A stretch of 64,000 nucleotides of DNA from Muricomes intestini (GCF_004346165.1 NZ_SLZZ01000016.1:1-64000); one strand, 5' to 3'. Positions 24,846 to 33,908 are shown, counted from the stretch's first letter. The notes: generated from the letters alone by a model not told the origin. Translations and numbers: made by a program.

Positions 24846-26759
24846 TCACTTATATTTTGCCTCAACTCCATATTTTTTCATCTTACGCCACAAGGTAGTT
24901 GTGCTAATTCCCAATTCCTCTGCTACCAGGTTTCTGTTTCCATGGTGCTTTTCTAACAACTCACTCAATTTTACCGCTTCAGGAGATTTATATATAACTA
25001 CTTTTTCTTCGCCTCCGATTTCACTGATATATGGATACAACTCACTGTATAGATTTTGTATTCTTACCTCATCAATGTTCCGTTTGTCTGCAGTAATGAC
25101 CAGCCTTTCACAGAAAGTTTTAAGTTGAATTAAATTTCCCTGCCATAATAACTGGTTTATTTTATCTTTCCCCCCATGGGTAAGCACTAAGTATTTATTA
25201 TATTTTTGACAATATTCTTTGAAAAATTTTTTAAAATAATACTGCAAATCTTCCTTTCTTTGACTTAAAGATGGGATTTCCAGTGTTAATCCTTGAATCA
25301 AATAGAATAATTCCTCACTAAATTTACCTTCTTTAACCAAACAGTATAAATTTATTTTTGAACTGACCATAACCCGCACATTTACGTTGTCAATAGATTG
25401 CATGTCTGTCTTTGTAATCTGCCAGGATGACATAACCCGTACTATCTGCTGCTGAACTCTCAATGTTAAATCTTCAATCCCTTTAATAAAAACAGTTCCA
25501 TGATTTGCTTTAATAAATGCTCCTTTCATCCTGGTTTGTACATCAGTCAATCCATATTCTCCGCCAAAAAGAATTTCCAATTGTTTATCCTTGTCAACAC
25601 CACTCATATTTATACTTACAAAGGGTCCTGATTTTCTCTCACTGCTATTATGAATGGCCTCTGCAATTAAATGACTTTCCGTACCCGTTTCACTGTAGAT
25701 TAATATGGGACTATCTGACAGTGCATATTCTTTTGCCTGCTCCAACACTTTTCCCATTTGTTCATTTTCAGTATATACATTATGAAAAGTTGCCTGTGCA
25801 GTAAAGCCGCGCAAAATCATTTCGTCTTGTGTATGTTTCTTTTTTTGAACCAGATCATTCACCTTGTGGAGGGAAATAATTGCACCTGTTATTTTATCAT
25901 CGTATTGGATAGGCGCCACAAGTAATATCCATGATTGATTCCTTATATCCACGGATATAGTATAATTTTCTCTCTTCCCATGCAGTATATCCCAAATTGC
26001 TCCCATATCAAACTCGGGAAAAATCTCCGAAATTGAAGTTCCAATAACTTCTTCTGCTGTTTTCCCGATTAAGTTCTCTATAGGTTTGTTCACTACAATT
26101 AACTTTCCTTCTGTGTTAATTTTTATGATCCCATTAAACGATGCATCTAATATTGTTTCAATCTGCGCTGTATTTTGTTTCTCCGATTCTGCAGCATATG
26201 CCATTTTCTTTGCCGAGTGCAGTGCCTCCGAAATGGACTCTTCGGTGGAGCGGTAAAAAAGTGTCGGATACCCCATTTTTTCAGCTTCCTCACATGTGAT
26301 CTCCCCTCCGATAATAATATCCGGTTTCTTATTTGACATCGCATATAAAGCTTTTGCATTATCTTCTGTACGTCCCAGGGACTCTACTAATAGTTTTACA
26401 TCAAATAGATCTTCCATATATGACATATCACACAACATATTTTCAAATGCGATTATCCCTATCCTTGGATGTTCTTTCTTAGTAGTTTCTTTTGCTCTCT
26501 TTATTAACAATCCAATTTCCTGAGCATGCAGACGAATCTCAACGAGTGGAATATTTGTATATTGCTTAATCAGCTTTGCCTGATATCCGCGGGCAACAAT
26601 AATATGCACGCCTGCATCAATTGCCATACGGGCCTCGTTCACCGCATCTACGGTTTGTATTACTCTCATGTATTCTACTTCAAGTTCCTGCTCCTTAATA
26701 ATCTTTTTTCCAATAACCAGCATTTCCTCATAAGGAACTAGGAGTCCTATCTTAACCAT
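24846..26759 (-). CDS. PrpR-like regulator with degenerate sigma-54 AAA+ domain
   Basis: 637 residues from the ATG at 26759, six bases after AGGAGG. Order: PrpR N-terminal sensor domain (about 1-185), PAS domain (about 200-310), sigma-54 activator-like AAA+ region (about 330-545), Fis-type helix-turn-helix (NRNLVAEELGISTTTLWRKM, about 610). The ATPase motifs are broken: Walker A reads SETGTESH, the GAFTGA loop reads YGLTDV, and Walker B ends VFIKGIEDL instead of DE. It therefore probably cannot hydrolyse ATP or drive sigma-54 transcription and may act as a ligand-controlled DNA-binding protein on neighbouring genes. Confidence 0.85.
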   Translation of the reverse strand: MVKIGLLVPYEEMLVIGKKIIKEQELEVEYMRVIQTVDAVNEARMAIDAGVHIIVARGYQAKLIKQYTNIPLVEIRLHAQEIGLLIKRAKETTKKEHPRIGIIAFENMLCDMSYMEDLFDVKLLVESLGRTEDNAKALYAMSNKKPDIIIGGEITCEEAEKMGYPTLFYRSTEESISEALHSAKKMAYAAESEKQNTAQIETILDASFNGIIKINTEGKLIVVNKPIENLIGKTAEEVIGTSISEIFPEFDMGAIWDILHGKRENYTISVDIRNQSWILLVAPIQYDDKITGAIISLHKVNDLVQKKKHTQDEMILRGFTAQATFHNVYTENEQMGKVLEQAKEYALSDSPILIYSETGTESHLIAEAIHNSSERKSGPFVSINMSGVDKDKQLEILFGGEYGLTDVQTRMKGAFIKANHGTVFIKGIEDLTLRVQQQIVRVMSSWQITKTDMQSIDNVNVRVMVSSKINLYCLVKEGKFSEELFYLIQGLTLEIPSLSQRKEDLQYYFKKFFKEYCQKYNKYLVLTHGGKDKINQLLWQGNLIQLKTFCERLVITADKRNIDEVRIQNLYSELYPYISEIGGEEKVVIYKSPEAVKLSELLEKHHGNRNLVAEELGISTTTLWRKMKKYGVEAKYK

Positions 26760-26781
26760 TGGTGCCCTCCTGTAGTTTAAT

Positions 26782-27357
26782 CTATACAATATCCAGCGGC
26801 ATTTTCGTTCCGGGTACGGGGTAAGCCTTATTTAAAGCTTCCAGATCTTCCTCTGATAATGTAACTTCCTGTACCGCCGCATTTTCCAGAACATGTTCTT
26901 TTTTCCCGCTTCTGGGGATTGCAATCATATGTTCATTTTGCAGGACAAAAGCCAGAAGAAGCTGCATCAGAGTTATACCATGTTTTTCAGCTAACTTAAG
27001 AAGAATCGGGTTTCTCTGCATTTCTTTGCGCAGGTTTCCGCCCTGGGCGAGCGGACAGTTTAAAGTCTGCTCCAGACTTTCGCTAATCTTTCCCCTTCCT
27101 GCATTATGAGGATATACTTTGGACACCAGATAAAGCTTTTCTCTGTCAAAAGGTTTAGTTGCTTCGCCTATTAACTGTTCTGACTTCCCGTTCCCGTACA
27201 TCTCTGCCGTATCTATAAGTGCCACCCCTGCTTTTAATCCCGCCTGCAGCGCATCTATTTCCTGCTCTCTCGTCTTCCGCTTTTCCCCAAGGAACCATGT
27301 TCCCATGCCCAGCTTTGGGATTGTGTCTCCATTTATCAACTTAATATACTTCTCCAT
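26782..27357 (-). pseudogene. Aldo/keto reductase with internal in-frame deletion
   Basis: 191 residues from the ATG at 27357 (GGAGG six bases before), against about 275-285 for the family. The first part is intact, including GLKAGVALIDTAEMYGNG with catalytic Asp and Tyr and the Lys region LVSKVYPHN. After SLEQTLN the sequence jumps to CPLAQGG, which normally lies some 85-90 residues later. The missing middle holds the barrel strand with the catalytic His. The frame is kept, so a protein may be made, but activity is unlikely. It ends 22 bases before the PrpR-like gene. Confidence 0.8.
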
Positions 27358-27561
27358 TTTATTCCTCCTCACTAGTATAAAGTCAAAGCTTCACTGAATA
27401 CAAAGGAGCGTGTTTCCAGCAATTTTTCAAATGATTCAGCTAGTATATACTTTGTTAACGCTTAGGCAAAGATGTTTCTTTAATTTTACCAAAACATCCC
27501 CTATAGTTCAATCATATGTTATACAAAATAGCAACTGCCTGTATCAAAAACATACGAATAG

Positions 27562-27845
27562 TTGGCTCAGTGTATCGTTGAAGGGCACCCGCTGCAAATT
27601 GGCGGCGGCGATGTGCGTATTTGTGAGTATCATAATCCAGCCTGCGGCAAAGGTTGCTGCAGGCGGAAAAATTCTCAAATTGAAAAGGAAAGCAATTAAT
27701 ATTGAGTGAATAGCGCGGAGGAAGTCTCTCTGGATGCCGCTTAAACAGCGTTGCCACCTTGATTTGCGGGGGAATTGGCGACGGTGCAAAACGTGCCTTG
27801 GCCGAAGCAGGCATTGAACTATACGGTGGTGTTTGTAAAGCATAG
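27562..27845 (+). pseudogene. Decayed DUF134/NifX-like gene pair
   Basis: Closely matches parts of 35207-35690. The first piece (27562-27699) is the DUF134 C-terminus in an open frame (GGGDVRICEYHNPACGKGCC). After the same linker (CTCTGGATGCCGC) about 240 bases are missing, and the frame resumes in the NifX-like domain (ATLICGGIGDGAKRALAEAG), ending TAG at 27843. There is no start for either part. It is a truncated and internally deleted paralogue of the genes at 34988-35849. Confidence 0.88.
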
Positions 27846-27896
27846 TCTTAAGCTACTATAAACAAAGCTACTATAAACAATTCACATTACATACAT

Positions 27897-29192
27897 TTAG
27901 ATACAAAAGGCAGCATAGAGAGGAACAATTTTTTTCCCATTCTCAAAGCCAAAGTTTTTGGCAGAGAGCTTGATGGCATAGGACGGCTTGTAGGTGTCCA
28001 TATAGACCTTCAGGCTCTTGGCTCTGGTGTTGTCAGCTGATTTGACCTCAATTGGAATGAGTTCTCCTTTGCGCTGAATAATAAAATCAATTTCCGCTCC
28101 CCGTGGAGATTCCCAATAATAGGTCTTATATCCACTTATAGAAAGCTGCACATTGACGTAGTTTTCAGCCATACCTCCCTTAAAATCATTGATTTCATCA
28201 ACCATATACAGAACATCATTTGCTGCAAGGTCTTTTTTTGCACAGAGTAATCCTAAATCAGAAACATAAATCTTGAACGCATCAATATCCCGATAATTTT
28301 CCAAAGGCTTCTTTATTTGCTCCACCTTATAGACCTGAGATACGATGCCGGAAAGAGTAAGCCATTCAATTGCATTCTCAAACTCCGAAGCTCGTCCCCC
28401 TTTTTTAATCAGCTTATATTGAAAACGGGTATTTTTCCGGGAAAGCTGAACAGTAATATTATCATAGACAAGCCTTGTTTTCTTGATTTCATTCAGGTTG
28501 TTGTACTTACTCATATCACTCAGATAGCCTGCCAAAATTGTATCCTGCGTGTGACGTATCAGAACATAATCTCTTGTTTCTGCAAACTGCAGCACACATT
28601 CCGGCATTCCGCCCACCACAAGATACTGACGGTAGAGCTGCATCGCTGCATTGTGCAAAGCAGAAGGCAGCGGCGTATCCGTCCGGAAGCACTCTTTAAT
28701 CTGCTCTGTCAGAGCTTCCTCGCTCATGGCAAGCATAAATTCCTCCATATCCATAGGATACAAGGTTTTCATATCCACCTTGCCCACAGGAAAAGAAAAC
28801 CTCGCTCTGTTGACTGCCACACCAAGCAGACTTCCCGCCACGATAATGTGATAGTCAGGAGCCTCCTCGCAAAAATATTTCAGAGAAGTCAATGCCCGTT
28901 CACAAAGCTGTATCTCATCAAACACAATTAATGTTTTTTCTCTTACGATAGTCTGACCTGCAATATGCGATAAAATGGGAATCAGATAATTGGGGCTAAT
29001 ATCTTCTTCAAAGGTTTCGCTTAACTTTGGACTAGTCTCAAAATTGAAATAGGCAACATTCTCATAATGGTTTCGTCCAAACTCCAGAACAGCATAGGTT
29101 TTGCCAACCTGCCTTGCCCCCTGCAAAATTAAAGGTTTACGGTGTTCATTTTTTTTCCACACTTCCAAAAAGCCCATGATTTTCCGATACAT
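27897..29192 (-). CDS. AAA+ ATPase with DUF4143 C-terminal domain
   Basis: 431 residues from the ATG at 29192, seven bases after AGGAGG. Walker A LQGARQVGKTYAV (about 24-36), Walker B LIVFDEIQLC (about 90), and sensor LIIVAGSLLG-type segment VAGSLLGVAV follow. The C-terminal DUF4143 region has a nuclease-like motif with E in GAEIDFIIQ and EVKSADN (about 385-400). This family is widespread in anaerobes and often sits alone in variable loci; its role is not known. It lies between the decayed DUF134 copy and repeat family C. Confidence 0.88.
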   Translation of the reverse strand: MYRKIMGFLEVWKKNEHRKPLILQGARQVGKTYAVLEFGRNHYENVAYFNFETSPKLSETFEEDISPNYLIPILSHIAGQTIVREKTLIVFDEIQLCERALTSLKYFCEEAPDYHIIVAGSLLGVAVNRARFSFPVGKVDMKTLYPMDMEEFMLAMSEEALTEQIKECFRTDTPLPSALHNAAMQLYRQYLVVGGMPECVLQFAETRDYVLIRHTQDTILAGYLSDMSKYNNLNEIKKTRLVYDNITVQLSRKNTRFQYKLIKKGGRASEFENAIEWLTLSGIVSQVYKVEQIKKPLENYRDIDAFKIYVSDLGLLCAKKDLAANDVLYMVDEINDFKGGMAENYVNVQLSISGYKTYYWESPRGAEIDFIIQRKGELIPIEVKSADNTRAKSLKVYMDTYKPSYAIKLSAKNFGFENGKKIVPLYAAFCI

Positions 29193-29324
29193 AATCATCC
29201 CTCCTAAAATGCTGATTATAGTATAGCACATATTCATGTAAATATAAACATATTTTATTTAGTTTTTCTCACTATATGCCACCAACATTTTTAACGACTT
29301 TGCATAATTTTACATGAACATCAC

Positions 29325-29414
29325 AAAAAGCATGACTTTAGGATTGCGGGAGCAGAAAGTGCGGAGCAATCCGTAGGTATCAGGGGCAAAATACCTTTTG
29401 ACCCCTACATCATT
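29325..29414 (-). repeat. Repeat family C, short copy
   Basis: The stretch containing GGATTGCGGGAGCAGAAAG, GCGGAGCAATCCGTAGG and ATACCTTTTGACCCCTACATC is the reverse complement, with few differences, of 34692-34763. The short tract AAAAAGCATGACTTT next to it matches 34812-34826 reversed, so about 60 internal bases are absent relative to the copy at 34.7 kb. The 300-base gap 29193-29542 otherwise holds only the TetR promoter. Confidence 0.8.
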
Positions 29415-29452
29415 ATATAAAAATGAAAAAACTGTGAAGTCTCTTGGATATA

Positions 29453-29510
29453 TTGACAGATCAAAGGGTTTTCCTTATACTGTTTTTATGACATGACAGC
29501 TTGTCATAAA
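29453..29510 (+). promoter_or_regulatory. Promoter and palindromic operator of the chaperone operon
   Basis: TTGACA (29453-29458), 17 bases, TATACT (29476-29481). Immediately after is TTTATGACA (29485-29493), eight bases, TGTCATAAA (29502-29510), a perfect nine-base dyad at the transcription start. The first gene is a TetR regulator, so autorepression of the whole operon is likely. Confidence 0.65.
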
Positions 29511-29542
29511 TGCATAAATGAATTTGTAAAGAGGACATAAAT

Positions 29543-30163
29543 ATGCCAAAACAAACATTTTATAATCTGCCGGAAGAAAAAAGAGAACGGCTCATAAATG
29601 CCATTTATCAAGAATTTTCAAGAGTGTCTTATGAAGATGTATCTATTAATAAAATTATCGGTATAGCGAAGATACCGCGAGGAAGTTTTTACCAATACTT
29701 TGAAGATAAGCATGACGTTCTTGAATTTGTTCTCGAAGAGTATCAAAAGGAAATTTTAAAACAGACAGAAGAAAGCTTGAGCAAAAATCATGGTGATATT
29801 TTTGCTATGTTTCTTGACTTAATGGATTTTACATTTAGTCAGTTAAGGAGTAAGGGAGAGGGGCATGCATGGATGCGGATATTGTCAGATATGCGCTTTA
29901 ATGTAGAAGCTTTCACAATGAATAGAAATTATCAAAGCAGACATGTAAAAAGTGAGTTGATTGAGAAAATATTTTCTCTTATAGATAAAAATAAACTTGA
30001 CATTAGAGAAGAAGATGATTTAGAAGGTATGCTGCGAGTACTGATACCTTACGCAGCATTTTCATTTGCACAGACCTTTCGGGATACAGACGACAATTAT
30101 AATGTAAACAGAGAGCGTTTCAGGAAACAACTTGAGCTTATAAAAAGAGGCTTCGCAAAATAA
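29543..30163 (+). CDS. TetR/AcrR-family regulator of the chaperone operon
   Basis: 206 residues. N-terminal helix-turn-helix with SYEDVSINKIIGIAKIPRGS and FYQYFEDKHDVLEFV (about 30-65). The rest is the helical effector domain. AGAGG precedes the ATG. It opens a four-gene run with DUF5685, J-protein and DnaK genes spaced 11, 21 and 34 bases. A strong dyad overlaps its promoter. The ligand or stress it senses is unknown. Confidence 0.9.
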   Translation: MPKQTFYNLPEEKRERLINAIYQEFSRVSYEDVSINKIIGIAKIPRGSFYQYFEDKHDVLEFVLEEYQKEILKQTEESLSKNHGDIFAMFLDLMDFTFSQLRSKGEGHAWMRILSDMRFNVEAFTMNRNYQSRHVKSELIEKIFSLIDKNKLDIREEDDLEGMLRVLIPYAAFSFAQTFRDTDDNYNVNRERFRKQLELIKRGFAK

Positions 30164-30174
30164 GAGGAGACAAA

Positions 30175-30966
30175 ATGTTTGGAACCATCATGATTCAGCG
30201 AAAAACTTTATCAAAGGAATCAAATGTCCGCTATGGTGAAAGCTATTGTGGATTGTGCCACACGCTATTAGAAGACTATGGGGCGGTCGGTCAGAGAACA
30301 TTAACTTATGATATGACATTTCTAAGTATTCTATTGGGCGGCATTTACAATTTGCCGGAAGAAAAGGGTAAAGAGAAGTGTACTGTCCATCCCTTTAAAA
30401 CTCATAAGTATATTGTAAATGAAGCGGCCGGGTATGCCGCGGATATGAATATATTTCTGACATATTATCAGGCACTGGATGACTGGAATGATGATAAGAA
30501 TAAATCGGCATTTAAAAAGAGTAAAGATTTAAAGCCATTTCTTACAGATATACGGACTAAGTGGCCAAGACAGACTAAGGCAGTAGAAGAAGGGTTAAAA
30601 ACCCTTGGGAAAATGGAGGCAGATAATGAACTTAATCCTGATTTACCAACCAATTGCTTTGGTAAAATACTTGGAGAAGTTTTTGCATGGAGAGATGATG
30701 ATTACAGAGATATTTTGTTTAAAATGGGAGAAGGTCTTGGCAAATTCATTTATCTTTTGGATGCAGTGAATGATTTTAAAGAGGATTTAAAGAAACAGAG
30801 GTATAATCCGTTAGTAGCACAGATGCACATGGACTACCAAATGGTGCTCACTGCCATTCTTTCTGAGGTTACAGATGTATTGGATAAAATACATGTCTAT
30901 AAAGATAAAGACATTATTGAAAACGTACTTTATGCAGGGATATGGCAGACGTATATAAAAGATTAG
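30175..30966 (+). CDS. DUF5685 family protein
   Basis: 263 residues, soluble. The N-terminal segment has MFGTIMIQRKTLS and SYCGLCHTLLEDYG (about 22-35) with a Cys-x2-Cys pair plus a further Cys near 68 and at about 157. The rest is helical, with ALDDWNDDKN (about 100) and AVNDFKEDLKKQRYNP (about 198), a layout recalling all-helical isoprenoid-synthase-like folds with Asp-rich segments; that likeness is only by eye. It is repeatedly linked to DnaJ and DnaK genes in Clostridia, so it may be a client or chaperone partner. Function unknown. Confidence 0.8.
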   Translation: MFGTIMIQRKTLSKESNVRYGESYCGLCHTLLEDYGAVGQRTLTYDMTFLSILLGGIYNLPEEKGKEKCTVHPFKTHKYIVNEAAGYAADMNIFLTYYQALDDWNDDKNKSAFKKSKDLKPFLTDIRTKWPRQTKAVEEGLKTLGKMEADNELNPDLPTNCFGKILGEVFAWRDDDYRDILFKMGEGLGKFIYLLDAVNDFKEDLKKQRYNPLVAQMHMDYQMVLTAILSEVTDVLDKIHVYKDKDIIENVLYAGIWQTYIKD

Positions 30967-30987
30967 TAAAAGGGAGAAACAGCGGTT

Positions 30988-31662
30988 ATGAAGGATCCAT
31001 ATAGTGTTTTAGGTGTGTCCAGTGATGCCTCTATGGAAGAGGTTACCGCGGCATATCGAAAGCTGGCAAGAAAATATCATCCGGATATCAACCCGGATGA
31101 TGTAACGGCAGAAGAAAAAATGAGGCAGATTAATGCAGCTTATGAGCAGATAAAAACCGGGGAGACCGGCGGCGTAAACTATGAACAGGCAGATGGAAGC
31201 TACGGCCCTCAAAGAGAATATGATTCCTCTAGAGGCTCCTATCAGGGTGATGATCCATATGGTGGATTTAATTTTGACTTTGAAGACATATTTGGGAGCT
31301 TTTTTGGAGGAGGAGACCCTTATGTACAAGCGGAAATGTATATGAGCAGAGGGCAATACCAGTATGCAGGGCAGATTTTATCACAGATAAATAATCGTGA
31401 TGCAAGATGGTACTATTTGTGCGCAAGAGCAAATGCAGGAGCAGGAAATCAAGTAAGTGCTCTTAATTATGCAAATGAGGCAGTGCGAATGGAACCGGCT
31501 AACAGACAGTACCAGCAACTGCTGGAGCAATTTAAAAGTGGCAATTATACCTATCAGAATGCCGGAAGACAAAGTGGATACAATATGGAAAACATGGGCA
31601 GCAGCTTTTTAAGCATAATGCTTATGCAGCTATTTTGTTGCTTTTGCTGCAGACTATTTTAA
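30988..31662 (+). CDS. J-domain protein with TPR-like region and Cys-rich tail
   Basis: 224 residues. J domain at 1-62 with the HPD motif in KYHPDINPDD. A Gly/Phe/Tyr-rich linker (about 65-105, YGGFNFDFEDIFGSFFGGG) leads to a TPR-like helical repeat (about 110-175, QYQYAGQILSQI, ALNYANEAVRMEPAN). The C-terminus ends in a hydrophobic, cysteine-rich tail, MLMQLFCCFCCRLF, which could bind membrane or be lipid-modified. It lacks the zinc-finger and C-terminal domains of DnaJ. It should stimulate the DnaK-like ATPase encoded 34 bases downstream. Confidence 0.85.
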   Translation: MKDPYSVLGVSSDASMEEVTAAYRKLARKYHPDINPDDVTAEEKMRQINAAYEQIKTGETGGVNYEQADGSYGPQREYDSSRGSYQGDDPYGGFNFDFEDIFGSFFGGGDPYVQAEMYMSRGQYQYAGQILSQINNRDARWYYLCARANAGAGNQVSALNYANEAVRMEPANRQYQQLLEQFKSGNYTYQNAGRQSGYNMENMGSSFLSIMLMQLFCCFCCRLF

Positions 31663-31696
31663 CTATAAATAACCAAAGAAAGATGGAGGATATAAT

Positions 31697-33427
31697 ATGG
31701 GTAAAACAATTGGAATTGACCTTGGTACAACGAATTCTTGTGTGGCAGTGGTTGAAGGCGGTGCAGCAGTAATAATTCCCAATTCACAGGGAGAGCGTAC
31801 AACCCCCAGTGTAGTAGCATTTACAGATAATGGAGAACGCCTTGTAGGTCAAGTTGCTCTTAGACAAGCGATAACAAACCCAAAAGGAACAATTACATCT
31901 ATTAAAAGAGAAATGGGTACAAACTATCGTGTAAAAGCGGAGGGAAGAAATTTTAACCCTGCCGAAATATCGGCAATCATTCTTGGTAAACTTAAAAAAG
32001 ATGCAGAAAGCTATTTAGGTGAGGATGTAACAGAGGCGGTTATTACCGTTCCGGCTTATTTCTCAGATGCTCAGAGGCAGGCAACAAAAGATGCCGGAAC
32101 CATTGCAGGATTAAATGTAAAACGTATTATAAATGAGCCCACAGCAGCAGCTTTGGCATATGGAGTAGATAAGGAAGAAGCGAAGAAAGTATTAGTTTTT
32201 GACCTTGGCGGCGGTACCTTTGATGTATCCATATTAGATATTAAAGACGGAGTAATAGAAGTCATTGCTACTGCTGGAGATAATCATCTTGGCGGGGATG
32301 ATTTTGACGAATGTATAACCACAGAGCTTATAGATACTTTTTCCAGACAATATAGAGTAAATATAAGGAATCAAGAGATAACTATGCGGCGAATTAGAGA
32401 AGCTGCAAGAAAGGCGAAAGAAGAACTTTCATTTACAGCAACAACCCAGATTAACCTGCCCTACCTGACAGAGATCAAAGGAGAACAGGTACATTTAGAA
32501 TACACTCTTGACAGGGCTAAATTTGACAGACTCACATCTGCTCTTGTAGAAAAAACGCAAAAACCGGTATTACAGGCAATGGAGGATGCCCATGTAACAA
32601 AGGATGATATAGGAAAAGTAATCCTTGTAGGCGGAAGTACCAGAATACCTGCTGTTCAAAATAAAATACAGCTTCTTACGGGAAAAGAAGGCTTTAAAGG
32701 AATTAACCCTGATGAATGTGTAGCTATGGGAGCAGCACTTCAAGGAGGCGTTATGGGCGGAGAGATTACCGGACTCTTGCTTCTTGATGTGACCCCTCTT
32801 AGCCTTGGCATTGAGACGGTAGGCGGAATGTGTACCAAAGTAATTGAAAGAAACACAACTATTCCTATTTCAAAGAGCCAGGTATTTACAACGGCGGCGA
32901 GTTTTCAACCCCAGGTAGAGATTAAGGTGCTGCAGGGAGAAAGAGCAAAAGCGGCAGATAATAAGCTGCTGGGAAAATTTAAACTAAAAGGCATTCAAAA
33001 AGCGATGGCAGGAGTGCCTCAAATTGAGGTGACCTTTAATATTGATGCCAATGGTATTGTAAATGTTAGTGCCAGAGATCAAAAGACAGGAAAAGCACAG
33101 GAGATTACAATAGAATCTTCTGAAAACATGAGTCAGGCGGAAATAGAAAAGGCTATGGAGGATGCCAGACGTTATGCAGGAGAAGATGAAAATATCCGTA
33201 GTATGAGTGAAACAAGAAATAGACTTAATACTTTAATTCTTCAAGCAAATGAAATGCAAAAACAGCTCTCAAAAACGGATAAAGCCAAGGGAAAAGAGGC
33301 AAAAAAAGATTTGGCGAGGCCGATTAAAGATGCGGCCAAAGCACTGAAAGGGAAGAATACAACTCTGGATGAACTCAACAGGTGTGCCATGAAGCTTGAG
33401 CAGGTAATGGGAAGATATCAAAAATAA
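31697..33427 (+). CDS. Hsp70-family chaperone, DnaK-like with short C-terminus
   Basis: 576 residues against about 610-640 for housekeeping DnaK. ATPase domain (1-355) has [13 protein letters not shown], the phosphate-2 motif [12 protein letters not shown] and the adenosine motif [13 protein letters not shown]. The linker reads [17 protein letters not shown]. The beta substrate-binding domain is present, but the helical lid is short and the usual EEVKD-like disordered end is absent. Clustering with a non-canonical J-protein and DUF5685, and without grpE or hrcA, suggests a second, specialised Hsp70 rather than the main one. Confidence 0.9.
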   Translation: MGKTIGIDLGTTNSCVAVVEGGAAVIIPNSQGERTTPSVVAFTDNGERLVGQVALRQAITNPKGTITSIKREMGTNYRVKAEGRNFNPAEISAIILGKLKKDAESYLGEDVTEAVITVPAYFSDAQRQATKDAGTIAGLNVKRIINEPTAAALAYGVDKEEAKKVLVFDLGGGTFDVSILDIKDGVIEVIATAGDNHLGGDDFDECITTELIDTFSRQYRVNIRNQEITMRRIREAARKAKEELSFTATTQINLPYLTEIKGEQVHLEYTLDRAKFDRLTSALVEKTQKPVLQAMEDAHVTKDDIGKVILVGGSTRIPAVQNKIQLLTGKEGFKGINPDECVAMGAALQGGVMGGEITGLLLLDVTPLSLGIETVGGMCTKVIERNTTIPISKSQVFTTAASFQPQVEIKVLQGERAKAADNKLLGKFKLKGIQKAMAGVPQIEVTFNIDANGIVNVSARDQKTGKAQEITIESSENMSQAEIEKAMEDARRYAGEDENIRSMSETRNRLNTLILQANEMQKQLSKTDKAKGKEAKKDLARPIKDAAKALKGKNTTLDELNRCAMKLEQVMGRYQK

Positions 33428-33455
33428 AACTGATTCACTAGAGCTGCTTTCCCTA

Positions 33456-33501
33456 TTGACATTCATTCCTTATTGTTGTATATTATCATTAAGGAATGAA
33501 T
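33456..33501 (+). promoter_or_regulatory. Promoter with 12-bp dyad upstream of the Fur-family gene
   Basis: TTGACA (33456-33461), 17 bases, TATATT (33479-33484). ATTCATTCCTTA (33461-33472) and TAAGGAATGAAT (33490-33501) are perfect inverted arms around the -10 element. The dyad may be an autoregulatory operator; it does not look like the ATTATAAT Per box. Confidence 0.6.
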
Positions 33502-33521
33502 ACTGAAATGGAGTCGAATTT

Positions 33522-33908
33522 ATGATTAAACGTAAAACAATTCAATATGATTTAGTTCTTGAGGCTGTAAAGAAATTACAGTGTCATGCAACTGCAGACG
33601 AGATATACAATGAGCTTATTAAGGAACATCCAAATATCAGCAAAGGAACCGTATACCGTAATCTGCAGAGGTTATGTGAAATGGGAGAAATACGAAAAAG
33701 AGAGATTCCAGGCGAACCTGAACGTTTCGACCATATTTGCAGTGATCATTATCATGCCAGGTGCATTAAATGCGGTCATGTTTTTGATGTAGACATGGAA
33801 TATATAACGGATATGGAGAAATCTATCAAGAATACCCATGGATTCGTATTCACCGGGCACGACATTGTGTTCAAAGGTATCTGCCAGGAATGCAAAAATA
33901 AGCTGTAA
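33522..33908 (+). CDS. perR: Fur-family regulator, PerR-like
   Basis: 128 residues. Winged helix about 1-70 (ATADEIYNELIKEHPNISKG, TVYRNLQRLCE). The metal-sensing region FDHICSDHYHARC (about 68-80) carries His and Asp ligands typical of PerR. A structural zinc site is indicated by CIKCG (about 80) and CQEC (about 123). It probably senses peroxide or metal by iron-dependent oxidation, as PerR does. GGAG precedes the ATG by eight bases. Confidence 0.85.
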   Translation: MIKRKTIQYDLVLEAVKKLQCHATADEIYNELIKEHPNISKGTVYRNLQRLCEMGEIRKREIPGEPERFDHICSDHYHARCIKCGHVFDVDMEYITDMEKSIKNTHGFVFTGHDIVFKGICQECKNKL

